Shown: positions 9,549 through 19,411, counted from the stretch's first letter. The stretch: 64,000 nucleotides of DNA from Bacteroidota bacterium (GCA_018267965.1 JAFDXK010000003.1:124001-188000); one strand, 5' to 3'. Translations and numbers: made by a program. Notes: generated by a model from the letters alone, not told the origin.

Positions 9549-9995
9549 CTAATCTTCTTTATCGTTCAACAATTTTCGAAGCCTTAATAAAAGCGCTGTC
9601 CCTTCATATTCATTATCATGCTTTACGGGATACACAAATTTTGTTGTTGGCCCGTTGGCTTCAAACATTAGCTTACCATCTACTACTTTGCAGAATACTA
9701 TCCATTTTTCATTTTCTTGGATTGGCAAAGAAGTTTGGGTTGCTGAAGTATATACAACTGACGATTGATTTCCTTTAAATAGTTCTTCAACCCTCACATT
9801 TAATTCTTTTAGTGGTTGGGCGTCATTAGCAGGATTTACATCTTTGATATTTGTTACAGTAACGAGGGCAACGAAGCTATATACCTTCAGATGCTCAATT
9901 GTCTGTATCTGAGGCTTAGAATTCTGGAATTCATGCCCCGGAGACACTATCGGTTGGAGAAGAAGAGCAACCAGTAACAACATACAATACCTCAT
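9549..9995 (-). CDS. Secreted protein of unknown function
   Basis: A 148-aa protein with a hydrophobic N-terminal signal sequence (about residues 1-19) and a beta-rich mature part resembling small secreted OB-like or NTR-like proteins (YSFVALVTVTNIKDV, EKWIVFCKVVDGK). The family is not recognised. It converges with the histidine kinase gene at 9538, with a 10-bp gap. Confidence 0.65.
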   Translation of the reverse strand: MRYCMLLLVALLLQPIVSPGHEFQNSKPQIQTIEHLKVYSFVALVTVTNIKDVNPANDAQPLKELNVRVEELFKGNQSSVVYTSATQTSLPIQENEKWIVFCKVVDGKLMFEANGPTTKFVYPVKHDNEYEGTALLLRLRKLLNDKED

Positions 9996-10466
9996 GAATC
10001 AAAAATAGAAAAAGCTCTATTGTACGAAATTGCATAGCCTCCAAAAGGGCAAATTTTAATGACAATATAATCTCATTGACCAAATATGCTCACGATAGGT
10101 GTCTTTACATGGCTTTCATTGGAGCTACTATTAAAAAAATGAGGGGCGTCGTTACTGCTGCCAAAAATGAGAAGCGAAATTTTAAATTTTATACTTGTAA
10201 GCGTAATAAACAAAAAAACAAAACAACAATGTAATTTTCAGGTTCTTACCCCTTTCCTGCATATTCATAAAATCACTGAAAGGTCTTTTACCAAATGAAA
10301 ATCCCCAGCGAAAAATTATACCTGGTAATTCAATAATAATTTTAACAATCCCGCCCATCAGATTTATGAAATAAGTAAAGTTAAAACCTACAATCAATAT
10401 TCCCTATCGTCAAATAGCTGAAGTATTCAATTCTACTGCTAACTTTGCGAGTCAAACACCACCGTA
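9996..10466. other. AT-rich intergenic stretch before bshC
   Basis: About 470 bp separate the secreted-protein gene from bshC. The only frame of note is 10182-10397 on the minus strand, 71 aa, with two hydrophobic segments and a basic centre. It could be a small membrane protein gene, but it has no convincing start context and I give it low weight. A -7 element for bshC is at 10440-10447. I see nothing else. Confidence 0.4.
10440..10447 (+). promoter_or_regulatory. -7 element upstream of bshC
   Basis: TAACTTTG matches the Bacteroidota -7 consensus TAnnTTTG exactly, 20 bp upstream of the GTG start of bshC. The -33 element is not clear, so this is a partial promoter call. Confidence 0.5.
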
Positions 10467-12071
10467 GTGGATATTCACTGTACGCACGTACCTTATAGCA
10501 ATACCGCATATTTTTCAGACCTGGTGCTGGATTATCTTGAAGGGCATCCTGCTTTACAAGGTTATTATACTTATCGGCCTGATGCAAAAGGAATTGAACA
10601 GGCTATAACTGACAGGGCAAAATACCCTATTAATCGAAAGGCATTGGTAGACGCCCTGAACAAACAATACCAACATCTTGATAAGCATGACAAAGTAATT
10701 GTCAATATTAATAAGCTGGCCAGTGAAAATACTTATACCATCTGCACAGCCCACCAGCCTAATTTGCTGACAGGGTATTTATATTTTGTATATAAAATAC
10801 TACACGCTATAAAACTGGCTGATGAACTGAATACAAAATATACTGACAAACATTTTGTGCCTGTATATTATATGGGCAGTGAGGATAACGACCTGAATGA
10901 GTTAGGTACATTCCGCTACGAGGGTATAAAATTTGAATGGGATGCAAATGGGCAAACAGGAGCTGTAGGCCGTATGGATACCCAAAGCCTGAAAAAGGTA
11001 TTAGATGAATTATTCAAGATACTGGGACCACCGGGAGATAGCACAGAAGAACTGAAAGAAATTATTACTACAGCATACCTGAAACACAAAAATGTTGCGG
11101 ATGCTACGCAATACATGGTGAACGCATTATTTGGCAGGTTTGGCTTGATCGTACTCAACCCGGACGAAGCTGATTTGAAACGTGCGTTTATACCTGTGAT
11201 GCAGGATGAACTTTTAAATCATCTTGCCTATGTTATAGTAAACGAGCAAACAGATAGCTTAGGTGAGATGTATAAGATACAGGCGCATCCCCGCATCATC
11301 AACCTTTTTTACCTGAAAGACAACATACGTGAACGTATTGAAAAACGCCAGGGAAAATGGATGGTATTGAACCATAGCATTACATGGACACAAGAAGAGC
11401 TGTTGCAAGAATTAAAAGAACATCCTGAACGTTTTAGCCCTAACGTCATATTGCGGGGTATGTACCAGGAGACGATTTTACCTAACGTGGCATTCATAGG
11501 TGGTGGTTCGGAAGTAGCCTACTGGCTGGAACTAAAAGCCCTATTTAAAGAATATAAAGTGTTTTATCCCGCTGTATTATTACGCCAATCGGTATTGTGG
11601 ATGAAACCACAGCAAACCAAGCTGCGCGAGCAATTAGGTTTTAGTGTTGCTGATATATTTAAGTCTGATTCTTCGTTGATTCGTTCTTACATCAAACATA
11701 ATAGTACAAACAACTGGCAAGTGCATGAAGAAAAGAAAATCATTGAGGATACCATTGATAAGCTTAAGGCCAAAGCAACTGCTTTAGACCCTACGCTCAG
11801 GGCCTCCGCAGAATCGGTGCTGGCTAAAATCAATAATAAACTGGAAGCATTGGAGCAAAAAATGCTGCGTGCAGAAAAGAGAAAAATGCATGTTCAGCTG
11901 GAAAGGATATCGAGGCTCAAGAATAGCGTATTCCCCAATAACTACAACCTGCAGGAACGGGTGGAGAATTTTATCGGTTATTATGCTCAATATGGTGCCC
12001 AGTATTTCGACCTGCTATACCAAAGCATTGAACCTTTGCATAATGAGTTTTTGGTGATTGAAGCGCCATAA
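10467..12071 (+). CDS. bshC: Bacillithiol synthase, putative cysteine-adding enzyme
   Basis: A 534-aa protein of the BshC family, which is thought to add cysteine to glucosaminyl-malate in the last step of bacillithiol synthesis. Visible features are the N-terminal VPYSNTAYFSDLVLDYL segment, TAHQPNLLTGYLYFVYKI with its nucleotide-binding-like loop, YMGSEDNDLNELGTF, and a C-terminal coiled coil (about 420-485). Length matches the family. GTG at 10467 is chosen as start because the conserved N-terminus begins there and a -7 box lies 20 bp before. bshA and bshB are not in the window. Confidence 0.93.
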   Translation: MDIHCTHVPYSNTAYFSDLVLDYLEGHPALQGYYTYRPDAKGIEQAITDRAKYPINRKALVDALNKQYQHLDKHDKVIVNINKLASENTYTICTAHQPNLLTGYLYFVYKILHAIKLADELNTKYTDKHFVPVYYMGSEDNDLNELGTFRYEGIKFEWDANGQTGAVGRMDTQSLKKVLDELFKILGPPGDSTEELKEIITTAYLKHKNVADATQYMVNALFGRFGLIVLNPDEADLKRAFIPVMQDELLNHLAYVIVNEQTDSLGEMYKIQAHPRIINLFYLKDNIRERIEKRQGKWMVLNHSITWTQEELLQELKEHPERFSPNVILRGMYQETILPNVAFIGGGSEVAYWLELKALFKEYKVFYPAVLLRQSVLWMKPQQTKLREQLGFSVADIFKSDSSLIRSYIKHNSTNNWQVHEEKKIIEDTIDKLKAKATALDPTLRASAESVLAKINNKLEALEQKMLRAEKRKMHVQLERISRLKNSVFPNNYNLQERVENFIGYYAQYGAQYFDLLYQSIEPLHNEFLVIEAP

Positions 12072-12135
12072 CTATACAGGCATTATTTTTGCAGTGACTA
12101 AAGGACATATAAAAAATCTTAACTAAACAGATAAC

Positions 12136-12789
12136 ATGAGACGTTTACAATTATTGATTGCTATTGCATGTATGCCGTTCGTAAGTATGGCACAGGGGCC
12201 CGCTGGCGCTGTAAAAAAGATATTACCTAAAATAGACTTAGGTATCAAAGTAGTTGCCAACTTCCAAAACCTTGATGGTAAGGAATGGGAAAGTGGTTAT
12301 AAACCCGGATTCGGTGGCGGTATTTTTGGTGGTGTTATGGTAGGCCGCTTTGGCGGTTCTGCTGAGTTTATCCTCAGCTCTGTAAAATATACAGGCAGTG
12401 GTATTGACTTCTACAATTCTGCAAAGAATTCTAACCTCGTTTATAACAACGCTTCTGACTCTGCTAAGAAAGGTGAGTTTGCCGTTACTTACCTCAACAT
12501 TCCAATACTGCTGAATGTAAAAATGTTTGGACCTCTGACATTGCAGGTAGGCCCACAGTACAGTGGTGTATTGGGCATAAAAGACAAATCAAGTTTGCTG
12601 AAAGACACTAAAGGACTTATCAAGAGCGGTGACTTTAGTGGTGTATTAGGTTTGCAATTGAACTTTACGAAACTACGCATCACAGGACGTTACGTTATTG
12701 GCTTGTCTGATGTAAATGATTTGAAAGGCGGTGTGAACTCCTGGAAAACAAGAACAATACAGTTAGGTGTAGGATATACGTTCCTTTAG
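12136..12789 (+). CDS. Outer-membrane beta-barrel protein, PorT-like
   Basis: A 217-aa protein with a signal peptide (about 1-19, ending SMAQ) and alternating hydrophobic beta strands rich in Gly (GFGGGIFGGVMVGRFGG), ending in the aromatic residue typical of outer-membrane barrels (VGYTFL). The Bacteroidota 'PorT family / outer membrane beta-barrel' group fits by length and layout. No transport substrate can be assigned. A strong terminator follows at 12807-12843. Confidence 0.75.
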   Translation: MRRLQLLIAIACMPFVSMAQGPAGAVKKILPKIDLGIKVVANFQNLDGKEWESGYKPGFGGGIFGGVMVGRFGGSAEFILSSVKYTGSGIDFYNSAKNSNLVYNNASDSAKKGEFAVTYLNIPILLNVKMFGPLTLQVGPQYSGVLGIKDKSSLLKDTKGLIKSGDFSGVLGLQLNFTKLRITGRYVIGLSDVNDLKGGVNSWKTRTIQLGVGYTFL

Positions 12790-12806
12790 ATATTTTAATA
12801 CTTTTT

Positions 12807-12843
12807 AAAAAGCCTTTGTATGATTAAAATACAAAGGCTTTTT
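12807..12843. terminator. Intrinsic terminator, possibly bidirectional
   Basis: Perfect 14-bp inverted repeat (12807-12820 and 12830-12843; core AGCCTTTGTA) with a 9-nt loop and T runs on the + strand side. It sits 17 bp after the barrel gene and ends its transcript. Confidence 0.9.
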
Positions 12844-12877
12844 CTTTATATTTTTATAGAAACTTACTTCTACACCT

Positions 12878-13978
12878 ATGCGCTACTTAATAATCATCTT
12901 GTCCATTTTCATATTTACGAATAGCAATGCGCAATATGATGATGAACCACGCGCGCAGGAAACTCAGCCTATAAAATGGGATAAACCTCCTGTAATGAAA
13001 GCCAAAAACATTTGTGCCAGCTTAAGAGTGATTGATATGCGTGCAAATAAAAAGAGCATAGGCAATACAAAAACCGGAGTGATATCAAATCAACAAGAGC
13101 CTTTAACAGTAACCCCTTCTCTTGAAGCCTTTTTGCAGGATGCCTATCAAAAGATGAAACCTACTGCAATGGCTGGAACAGGAGAATTAATATTTGTAGT
13201 ATATAACTTAAGCCTTGAAGATAGGCCTGATGGTACAGAAACAGGCACACTTTATTTTGACGCAGATGTTTTCAGGGACCAAGATGGCAAATACAAATTC
13301 CTTAATAAGATTGATTCTTTTTATGAAGCACGTGCAACATTGGATGTTAGCAATAAACTTGTAAAAATGTTTCTAAATAAAATGGCTTCTATTATCGGAT
13401 ATTATGCAAATAAAGACAATAAAGAAACCGACGAAAAAATTTATACACTTGAGGAAATAACTAATAAACGGATAACGGATAAGGTTGCATTGCCTATCTA
13501 CAATTCATCAGGTTTTAAGAAAGGCATCTACTATACTGTTGACCAATTCATAAATAACATGCCTGTTGATACACCTTTCGTTCGCAAAACATATACTTGG
13601 GATATGGGATTCAAGGCTAATTTTTTTCATTATGCAAAATCAAATGGCAAAGCTGCTGAGCGTATAAACGAAAAGAATTTCTTTGCTATTTATGATGGCG
13701 AAAAATGGTGGGTAAGCGACATAAATTTCTGTTCAGCTATGAATTATTCAGACGGTGAATTTCGGACTGTTAAATACTTTAAGCAAGCCTATTCGGGCAA
13801 GAATGCATCTGGTGCATCAGCTGTTGGTGCAGTATTCGGAATAGTTGGCTTTTTAATAACGGAAGGAATAGATGAAGCGATGCAAACGGGTAAGTCAAAC
13901 AAAGCCGATTGGGGGCGATATAAATCAAAGTTTAACCCTGTTACAAAACAATTTGTGCCAGTTGCTCGTGCACAATAA
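12878..13978 (+). CDS. Secreted or envelope protein of unknown function
   Basis: A 366-aa protein with a signal peptide (about 1-18, ending SNAQ). The mature chain has no recognisable domain. Near the C-terminus (about 305-330) lies a Gly/Ala-rich hydrophobic segment, SAVGAVFGIVGFLITEG, that could be a membrane or glycine-zipper helix. Flanked by the terminator upstream and by the small lipoprotein gene on the opposite strand downstream. Confidence 0.65.
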   Translation: MRYLIIILSIFIFTNSNAQYDDEPRAQETQPIKWDKPPVMKAKNICASLRVIDMRANKKSIGNTKTGVISNQQEPLTVTPSLEAFLQDAYQKMKPTAMAGTGELIFVVYNLSLEDRPDGTETGTLYFDADVFRDQDGKYKFLNKIDSFYEARATLDVSNKLVKMFLNKMASIIGYYANKDNKETDEKIYTLEEITNKRITDKVALPIYNSSGFKKGIYYTVDQFINNMPVDTPFVRKTYTWDMGFKANFFHYAKSNGKAAERINEKNFFAIYDGEKWWVSDINFCSAMNYSDGEFRTVKYFKQAYSGKNASGASAVGAVFGIVGFLITEGIDEAMQTGKSNKADWGRYKSKFNPVTKQFVPVARAQ

Positions 13979-14061
13979 CAATAACAGTATCAATGCCATA
14001 AAATGCGAAGAGGTTGATATTTGATATATCAACCACCCCGGTAATATTTTTTGCTTAAACC

Positions 14062-14193
14062 TTAACGAACAGAAATCTTCAAGTGGTTTGGACAGCCATA
14101 TTTTTTGCTGGAGCCATTACAAGATGCCAACATCACTATAGCAGCAATTGCTAATACCGGAACAACACGACGGAGGATAAAAAATAGTTGCAT
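14062..14193 (-). CDS. Small lipoprotein, 43 aa
   Basis: Reading the minus strand from the ATG at 14193 gives a 43-aa protein with an Arg-Arg-containing N-terminus, a hydrophobic core (VVPVLAIAAIVM) and a lipobox LASC at residues 22-25. The mature peptide of 19 residues, NGSSKKYGCPNHLKISVR, starts right after the lipidated Cys. It fills the otherwise empty 296-bp gap before mpl. Tiny lipoproteins ending in a KYGCP-like motif are, from memory, common in Bacteroidota; the function is unknown. Confidence 0.7.
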   Translation of the reverse strand: MQLFFILRRVVPVLAIAAIVMLASCNGSSKKYGCPNHLKISVR

Positions 14194-14274
14194 ATTCAAT
14201 TCTGACTTTACTAAATAGTTAAATACCGTAATTTACATTTGTACGAATATAACGAAGTTAATTAAAATATTTTA

Positions 14275-15639
14275 ATGAAGTATATCCATTTTATAGCCAT
14301 TGGGGGGGCTGTTATGCACCAATTGGCGTTAGCCCTTCAAAAACAAGGACATACGATAACCGGGAGCGATGACGAAATTAACGACCCGGCCAAAACCAAC
14401 CTCGCCAAAGCAGGTATTTTACCCGAAAAACATGGCTGGTTTCCCGAAAAAATAACCCCGAAACTAGATGCTGTTGTACTGGGAATGCATGCAAAGGCAG
14501 ATAATCCTGAGCTGTTAGAAGCCCAAAAATTAGGCATTCCTATATATTCTTTCCCCGAATATGTATATGAGGTTAGCAAGAATAAAAAGCGCGTAGTGAT
14601 TGCAGGCAGTCATGGCAAAACTACCATTACCTCAATGGTGATGCACATTCTAAAGAATCAGGGCATTGATTTTGATTATTTGGTTGGCGCTAAGGTGGCT
14701 GGATTTGAACAATCAGTAAGACTGAGCGATGCCCCTATTATTGTATTGGAAGGTGATGAATACCCCGCATCGGTTGTAGAAAAACGTCCTAAGATATTTT
14801 TCTATCATCCGCACATCAGTGTATTAAGTGGTATAGCCTGGGACCATATCAATGTGTTCCCTACTTATGAAAACTACCTGAGCCAGTTTGAACAGTATCT
14901 GCAAGGCATAGCAAAAGGAGCTCCTTTATTTTATAATAATGAAGACAGTGAAGTGCAAAAGGTAGTGGCATCATCTGCCTCTCACCTCAACGCACAACCA
15001 TATGATATGCCCAAGTTTCATTATGAAGATGGCATAGCCGTGGTGGAAACTGAATTCGGCAATATGGAGATGTCGGTATTCGGCAGACATAATTTATTGA
15101 ACATGCAGGCGGCTATTGCAGTTTGCTTAGAACTGGGTGTAAGCAAAGCAGATTGTTATAAAGCCATTGCTAATTTTACAGGTGCCGCACGCAGGCTTGA
15201 GAAATTATTGCAGCAGGATAACCTTGTTGCCTACCGCGATTTTGCACATGCGCCATCTAAACTGAAAGCTACACTGGATGCAGTACGTGAAGGTTTTCCG
15301 AAACATAAATTGGTTGCCTGTTTTGAATTGCATACATACAGTAGCCTGAATGAAAAATTTCTGAGTGAATATGCTCATAGTATTGATGCATCTGATAATG
15401 CCATTGTTTACTTCAGCCATCACGCTCTTGAATTAAAAGGGTTGCCAAAGCTAGAAACAGCTACGGTAAAGAAATACTTCGAACGAGATGACCTGATTGT
15501 GATAGATAACAAAACAGCATTAGAGAATACAGTAAAAGAATTGATTGCAGATAGAAATCAACCTGTTTGCCTGTTGCTCATGAGTTCGGGTACATTTGAT
15601 GGAATTGATTGGAATGCTGTATGTTCGCAGCAAAATTGA
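14275..15639 (+). CDS. mpl: UDP-MurNAc:L-Ala-gamma-D-Glu-meso-DAP ligase
   Basis: Murein-recycling Mur ligase that joins recovered tripeptide to UDP-MurNAc in the cytoplasm. At 454 aa it has the Mur ligase order: N-terminal Rossmann domain (HFIAIGGAVMHQLA, GSDDE), central ATP domain with the P-loop AGSHGKTTITSMV (about 110-122), the LEGDEYPAS and SGIAWDHINVFPTY segments, and a C-terminal domain (LVAYRDFAHAPSKLKATLDAV, YSSLNEKF). The GGAVMHQLA N-terminus and DFAHAP favour Mpl over MurC. The gene is followed after 15 bp by an exonuclease gene. Confidence 0.93.
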   Translation: MKYIHFIAIGGAVMHQLALALQKQGHTITGSDDEINDPAKTNLAKAGILPEKHGWFPEKITPKLDAVVLGMHAKADNPELLEAQKLGIPIYSFPEYVYEVSKNKKRVVIAGSHGKTTITSMVMHILKNQGIDFDYLVGAKVAGFEQSVRLSDAPIIVLEGDEYPASVVEKRPKIFFYHPHISVLSGIAWDHINVFPTYENYLSQFEQYLQGIAKGAPLFYNNEDSEVQKVVASSASHLNAQPYDMPKFHYEDGIAVVETEFGNMEMSVFGRHNLLNMQAAIAVCLELGVSKADCYKAIANFTGAARRLEKLLQQDNLVAYRDFAHAPSKLKATLDAVREGFPKHKLVACFELHTYSSLNEKFLSEYAHSIDASDNAIVYFSHHALELKGLPKLETATVKKYFERDDLIVIDNKTALENTVKELIADRNQPVCLLLMSSGTFDGIDWNAVCSQQN

Positions 15640-15654
15640 TTTAACCCATAACTG

Positions 15655-16440
15655 ATGGCACAGCTTAGCTTAAAAAGACCAATTGTTTTCTTTGACCTTG
15701 AAACTACCGGCACCGACCATGCCAAGGATAAGATCATAGAATTAGCTTTAATAAAACTAAACCCTAACGGAACAAGAGAACGATATGTTAAGAGAGTGAA
15801 CCCGGGAATGCCTATTCCTCCCGACTCTACTGCCATACATGGCATTACTGATGCGGATATAAAAGATTGTCCCGAGTTTAAACACATAGCACATGATGTT
15901 TACAACTGGATGAAAGGCTGTGACCTTGGTGGTTATAACTCTAATAAATTTGATATACCCTTACTTGCAGAAGAATTGTTACGCGCGGGTATCAGTGTAG
16001 ATTTTACAGAACGCAACATGATTGATGCGCAGCAGATATTTTTTAAAATGGAAGCCCGAACACTTGCAGCAGCGTATCAATTTTATTGTGGTAAAGAATT
16101 GTCGAACGCCCATAGTGCTGAAGCAGATATTGAAGCTACAATTGAGGTACTCGAAGCCCAACTTGACCGTTACCAGCAATTAGGCACTGACGTAAAAAAA
16201 CTCCACGATTTCTCTACCGGAGAAACTATGGTGGACTATGCACGCCGTATGGTAATGAAAGACGGGCACCCCATCTTTAACTTTGGGAAATATAAAGGCC
16301 GTAAAGTTGAGGATGTTTTTAACGAAGAGCCACAATATTACGATTGGATGATGCAAGCCGATTTTGCACTGCATACCAAACAAAAAATATCTGAAATCCT
16401 CAATAATATGAAGCTCAGGAAGCTTGGAAATAAGTCTTAA
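15655..16440 (+). CDS. DnaQ-like 3'-5' exonuclease with C-terminal ExoX-like domain
   Basis: A 261-aa DEDDh exonuclease. Acidic motifs: FFDLETTG (Asp and Glu of motif I), the Asn/Asp in GYNSNKFDIPLL (motif II) and AHSAEADIEA (His and Asp of motif III). Residues about 195-250 form the small domain seen in exodeoxyribonuclease X-like proteins (DGHPIFNFGKYKGRKVEDV, YYDWMMQADF). It may proofread or trim DNA or RNA 3' ends. It is probably co-transcribed with mpl. Confidence 0.88.
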   Translation: MAQLSLKRPIVFFDLETTGTDHAKDKIIELALIKLNPNGTRERYVKRVNPGMPIPPDSTAIHGITDADIKDCPEFKHIAHDVYNWMKGCDLGGYNSNKFDIPLLAEELLRAGISVDFTERNMIDAQQIFFKMEARTLAAAYQFYCGKELSNAHSAEADIEATIEVLEAQLDRYQQLGTDVKKLHDFSTGETMVDYARRMVMKDGHPIFNFGKYKGRKVEDVFNEEPQYYDWMMQADFALHTKQKISEILNNMKLRKLGNKS

Positions 16441-16505
16441 TCATTTATTTAACGAAATAGTATTCCATATTTGCTTATTTTCGGCGTTCCAAATTTTGCC
16501 CCCTG

Positions 16506-17210
16506 TTGGACAAATTAGTCATCATACCAACATATAAAGAAAAGGAAAATATTGAACGTATTATCCTAAAGGTACTTTCCTTGCCCGGGGGGTTTCATGT
16601 ATTGGTAATAGATGACGGTTCTCCTGATGGCACAGCTGATATTGTAAAATCGCTTTGCGCTTCTTATCCCGAACAAGTGCACATAATAGAACGTTCAGGA
16701 AAATTAGGGTTAGGTACAGCCTATATTGTTGGTTTCAAATGGGCTATAGAAAAAGGTTACAATTACATTTTTGAAATGGATGCCGATTTCTCTCACAACC
16801 CTGATGACTTGCAAAGACTGTATGCAGCTTGCGTAAACGGTGCTGATGTTGCCGTAGGTTCTAGGTATGTAAACGGAGGAAAAATCGTAAACTGGCCCTG
16901 GGACAGGGTATTCATTTCCAAGGGTGGCGCTCTTTATACAAGGCTTATCACATTTATGCCTGTGAAAGACCCAACAGCAGGCTTTGTATGTTATACAAGA
17001 AAAGTATTACAAACTATTCCGCTTGATAAAGTACAGTTTGTAGGTTATGCCTTCCAGATAGAAATGAAATATCGCTCGTGGAAACTTGGCTTTAAAATAC
17101 AGGAAGTACCAATCACGTTCATCGATCGAACGGAAGGCCAATCGAAAATGACCAAAGGCATAGTGAAAGAAGCCATGTATGGTGTATGGAAAATGAAGAG
17201 GGGTGATTAA
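16506..17210 (+). CDS. GT2 glycosyltransferase, polyprenol-phosphate mannose/glucose synthase-like
   Basis: A 234-aa GT-A enzyme of the dolichyl-phosphate mannosyltransferase type. Motifs: IPTYKEKENI near the N-terminus, VIDDGSPDGT for the nucleotide, and EMDADFSHNP carrying the DxD-like metal site. DPTAGFVCYTRKVL and FQIEMKYRSWKLGFKIQEVPI are typical of the DPM1 group. It lacks the C-terminal membrane helices found in some homologues. The start is TTG at 16506, since the conserved first strand begins there (DKLVIIPTY). Ends 4 bp into a convergent gene. Confidence 0.9.
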   Translation: MDKLVIIPTYKEKENIERIILKVLSLPGGFHVLVIDDGSPDGTADIVKSLCASYPEQVHIIERSGKLGLGTAYIVGFKWAIEKGYNYIFEMDADFSHNPDDLQRLYAACVNGADVAVGSRYVNGGKIVNWPWDRVFISKGGALYTRLITFMPVKDPTAGFVCYTRKVLQTIPLDKVQFVGYAFQIEMKYRSWKLGFKIQEVPITFIDRTEGQSKMTKGIVKEAMYGVWKMKRGD

Positions 17211-17854
17211 CCCTTTTTATTTTGGTCTCGCCAATCGTTAATTAGTTCAGCATTCTTAGTAATCCATTGCATTGCGTTAGGTCCTTCGGAGAAGAGAAGG
17301 TCTATTATACTGAGATTCGGCAAGAATCCATTTTTATCACTGAATATCTGGTAGTAGGGAGATTGTTCAATACTATTCCTTTCACTGCCAGGCTTCATTG
17401 TTCTCAAGTCCCGACCCTCAACCTCTTTTTGATATACATCCACTCTTCCATCATCAAAAGATAATTTCAATTGCTTCTTAAGCCATTGAATAGAATCACT
17501 ATTAAAGTCAATAAGGTATTCATAGTTTTTTTCAAACAAAGATTGCAACGTGTATTCATAGTGTTCGAAATAGGGGGTACGCTTATATACAGATACCAAT
17601 GTACGCCAGTGTTGAATTTGCCAGCGTTGTTTATTATCTATTCTTACATCAGCCATAGGGGTACGTTGCTCCCTACCCTTTTGCAGAGGAATACTTAGCT
17701 GTATCCCGCCGTTTGCACCAGAAATAAAGTACTTGTTCCTGTACGTCATTTTCTCAAAATGCTCAGCTGCATCAAAATTTATGTTCGAGGCATCTTTAAT
17801 ACTTTGCCACCAACTTATATTAGGGAATGGTATGTATGAAGTAAGAATATTCAT
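17207..17854 (-). CDS. WbqC-like family protein
   Basis: A 215-aa protein from the ATG at 17854 (an in-frame ATG at 17881 gives 224 aa). The N-terminus ILTSYIPFPNISWW, the RNKYFISGANGGIQLSIPL strand and WQIQHWRTLVSVYKRTPYF match the WbqC-like family, found next to O-antigen or surface glycan genes and sometimes assumed to be an aminotransferase-like or acyl-transfer accessory. Its biochemical activity is not settled. The 3' end overlaps the convergent GT2 gene by 4 bp. Confidence 0.85.
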   Translation of the reverse strand: MNILTSYIPFPNISWWQSIKDASNINFDAAEHFEKMTYRNKYFISGANGGIQLSIPLQKGREQRTPMADVRIDNKQRWQIQHWRTLVSVYKRTPYFEHYEYTLQSLFEKNYEYLIDFNSDSIQWLKKQLKLSFDDGRVDVYQKEVEGRDLRTMKPGSERNSIEQSPYYQIFSDKNGFLPNLSIIDLLFSEGPNAMQWITKNAELINDWRDQNKKG

Positions 17855-17916
17855 TTGTGATTCATGATTGACAAATACCAATCATAAATAAATTAGTTTT
17901 GCGCAAAGTTATAAAA

Positions 17917-19389
17917 ATGGCAGGATGGTATAGGTATATCATGATATGTTTGCTTATCGGCTCTAAAGCATGGGCTATTGATGCAAGCGTATCTTATACT
18001 GTATTTTACGCACCTGATGCAAATACATTCAAACCATATATAGAACTTTACTGGCAGATAGACCCTAACAGTATACATTTTACAGAACCCACCACCGGCA
18101 CTTTCATTTCCACTGTAAAAACAGAAATTGCTTTATATAATGATAAGGGCATTATCAAGAGAGATAACTACATCTTGAAAACTAATCCAGCCAACAATCT
18201 AAAAGCAGCTTTTTCGCAAACTATACTTTCGTTGCAACGCTATTTTTTACCAGAGGGGAAAGTATACATCTCTATCAATTTAAAAGAGATGATTGACACC
18301 AGCAATACTTTCACGTACATTGACTCGGTAACCATTGCAACAAAAAACAGTAAACCTTTTTTGAGCGGCATACAACTATTAGACACCGCCTACAGTTCTA
18401 CCGAACAGAATGTATTTAGCAAGAACAACATGCAAACTATACCGCTTTGCGCTAACTTTTATGATCAGCACCGAAATACCATGTACGTTTATACCGAATC
18501 GTACAACTCTGCTTCTGCAATTAAAACAGAATTACCTTTAGTGCAAACGATATTTATATCGAAGAAGCCTTTTTCTGCAGTGTTGGCTCACCTCACAGCA
18601 TCAGATACAATAACAAATTCGTCAGCTGCATTTCCTGCAATACACCGTTTTGATCTATCAAAAATTTCATCAGGCAATTATTATATAAATGCCATTATTG
18701 AGAATATACACCATGAGCACATCAGCGAAACTTCACTGTTTTTTCAGAGAGTGAATATCGTAACGGAGGCAGTAATTGATAATGCCAAAACTGATAGTTT
18801 TGAGAATGTAAACATCGTAGACCTCAGCACTACATTTGTTAGTAAATACACCCTTCCTCAGTTGAAGGCGATATTGAAAATGATAAAACCTATCAGTAAC
18901 CCCATAGAAACATCTACAATAGATCATTTCATTGACCTTCCGGATGAAAACTACATGCGATATTTTATTTACAACTTCTGGAAATCGCGTAATACTAAGA
19001 AACCGGAAAAAGCCTGGGAAGACTACACTGTTATTGTTAAGGAGGTAAATAGTTTATACAAAGGAGGTGGTACTCCGGGTTATGAAACAGATAGGGGTAT
19101 TACTTATCTGAAATATGGCAAACCTAATGACGTAGTGACTGTAAACAATGAAGCAGGTGCATTGCCATACGAGATATGGATATACAATGTATTGCCCAAA
19201 CAGAGTCTTGGTGGTTTATTCCTTTTCTACAGGCCGGGTGATAATATGAATGATTACAAGATGCTACATTCTAACGTACCGGGAGAAGCCAGGAACACAT
19301 CATGGCGCACCTATTTATATGTGGGCAATGGCAGTAGTAGTGGCAATCTGAATGCGAGGGCAGAACAATATTTTCCGGGAAGTAAATAA
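17917..19389 (+). CDS. GWxTD-domain protein, exported
   Basis: A 490-aa protein with a signal sequence (WYRYIMICLLIGSKAWA) and a C-terminal GWxTD domain of about 120 residues; the GYETDRGITYLKYGKPNDV segment matches the domain core with Tyr replacing Trp. GWxTD proteins are widespread in Bacteroidota but their role is unknown. A frame extension with a TTG at 17899 would overlap an exact -7 promoter element (TAGTTTTG, 17894-17901), so the ATG at 17917 is the better start. dapF follows 34 bp later. Confidence 0.85.
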   Translation: MAGWYRYIMICLLIGSKAWAIDASVSYTVFYAPDANTFKPYIELYWQIDPNSIHFTEPTTGTFISTVKTEIALYNDKGIIKRDNYILKTNPANNLKAAFSQTILSLQRYFLPEGKVYISINLKEMIDTSNTFTYIDSVTIATKNSKPFLSGIQLLDTAYSSTEQNVFSKNNMQTIPLCANFYDQHRNTMYVYTESYNSASAIKTELPLVQTIFISKKPFSAVLAHLTASDTITNSSAAFPAIHRFDLSKISSGNYYINAIIENIHHEHISETSLFFQRVNIVTEAVIDNAKTDSFENVNIVDLSTTFVSKYTLPQLKAILKMIKPISNPIETSTIDHFIDLPDENYMRYFIYNFWKSRNTKKPEKAWEDYTVIVKEVNSLYKGGGTPGYETDRGITYLKYGKPNDVVTVNNEAGALPYEIWIYNVLPKQSLGGLFLFYRPGDNMNDYKMLHSNVPGEARNTSWRTYLYVGNGSSSGNLNARAEQYFPGSK

Positions 19390-19411
19390 TGCCCTAGTGT
19401 TGGCTATATCT

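Noticed and set aside
10182-10397. 71-aa minus-strand frame with hydrophobic segments
   Set aside because: No start context, no family and AT-rich surroundings; mentioned only as a weak possibility in the intergenic entry.
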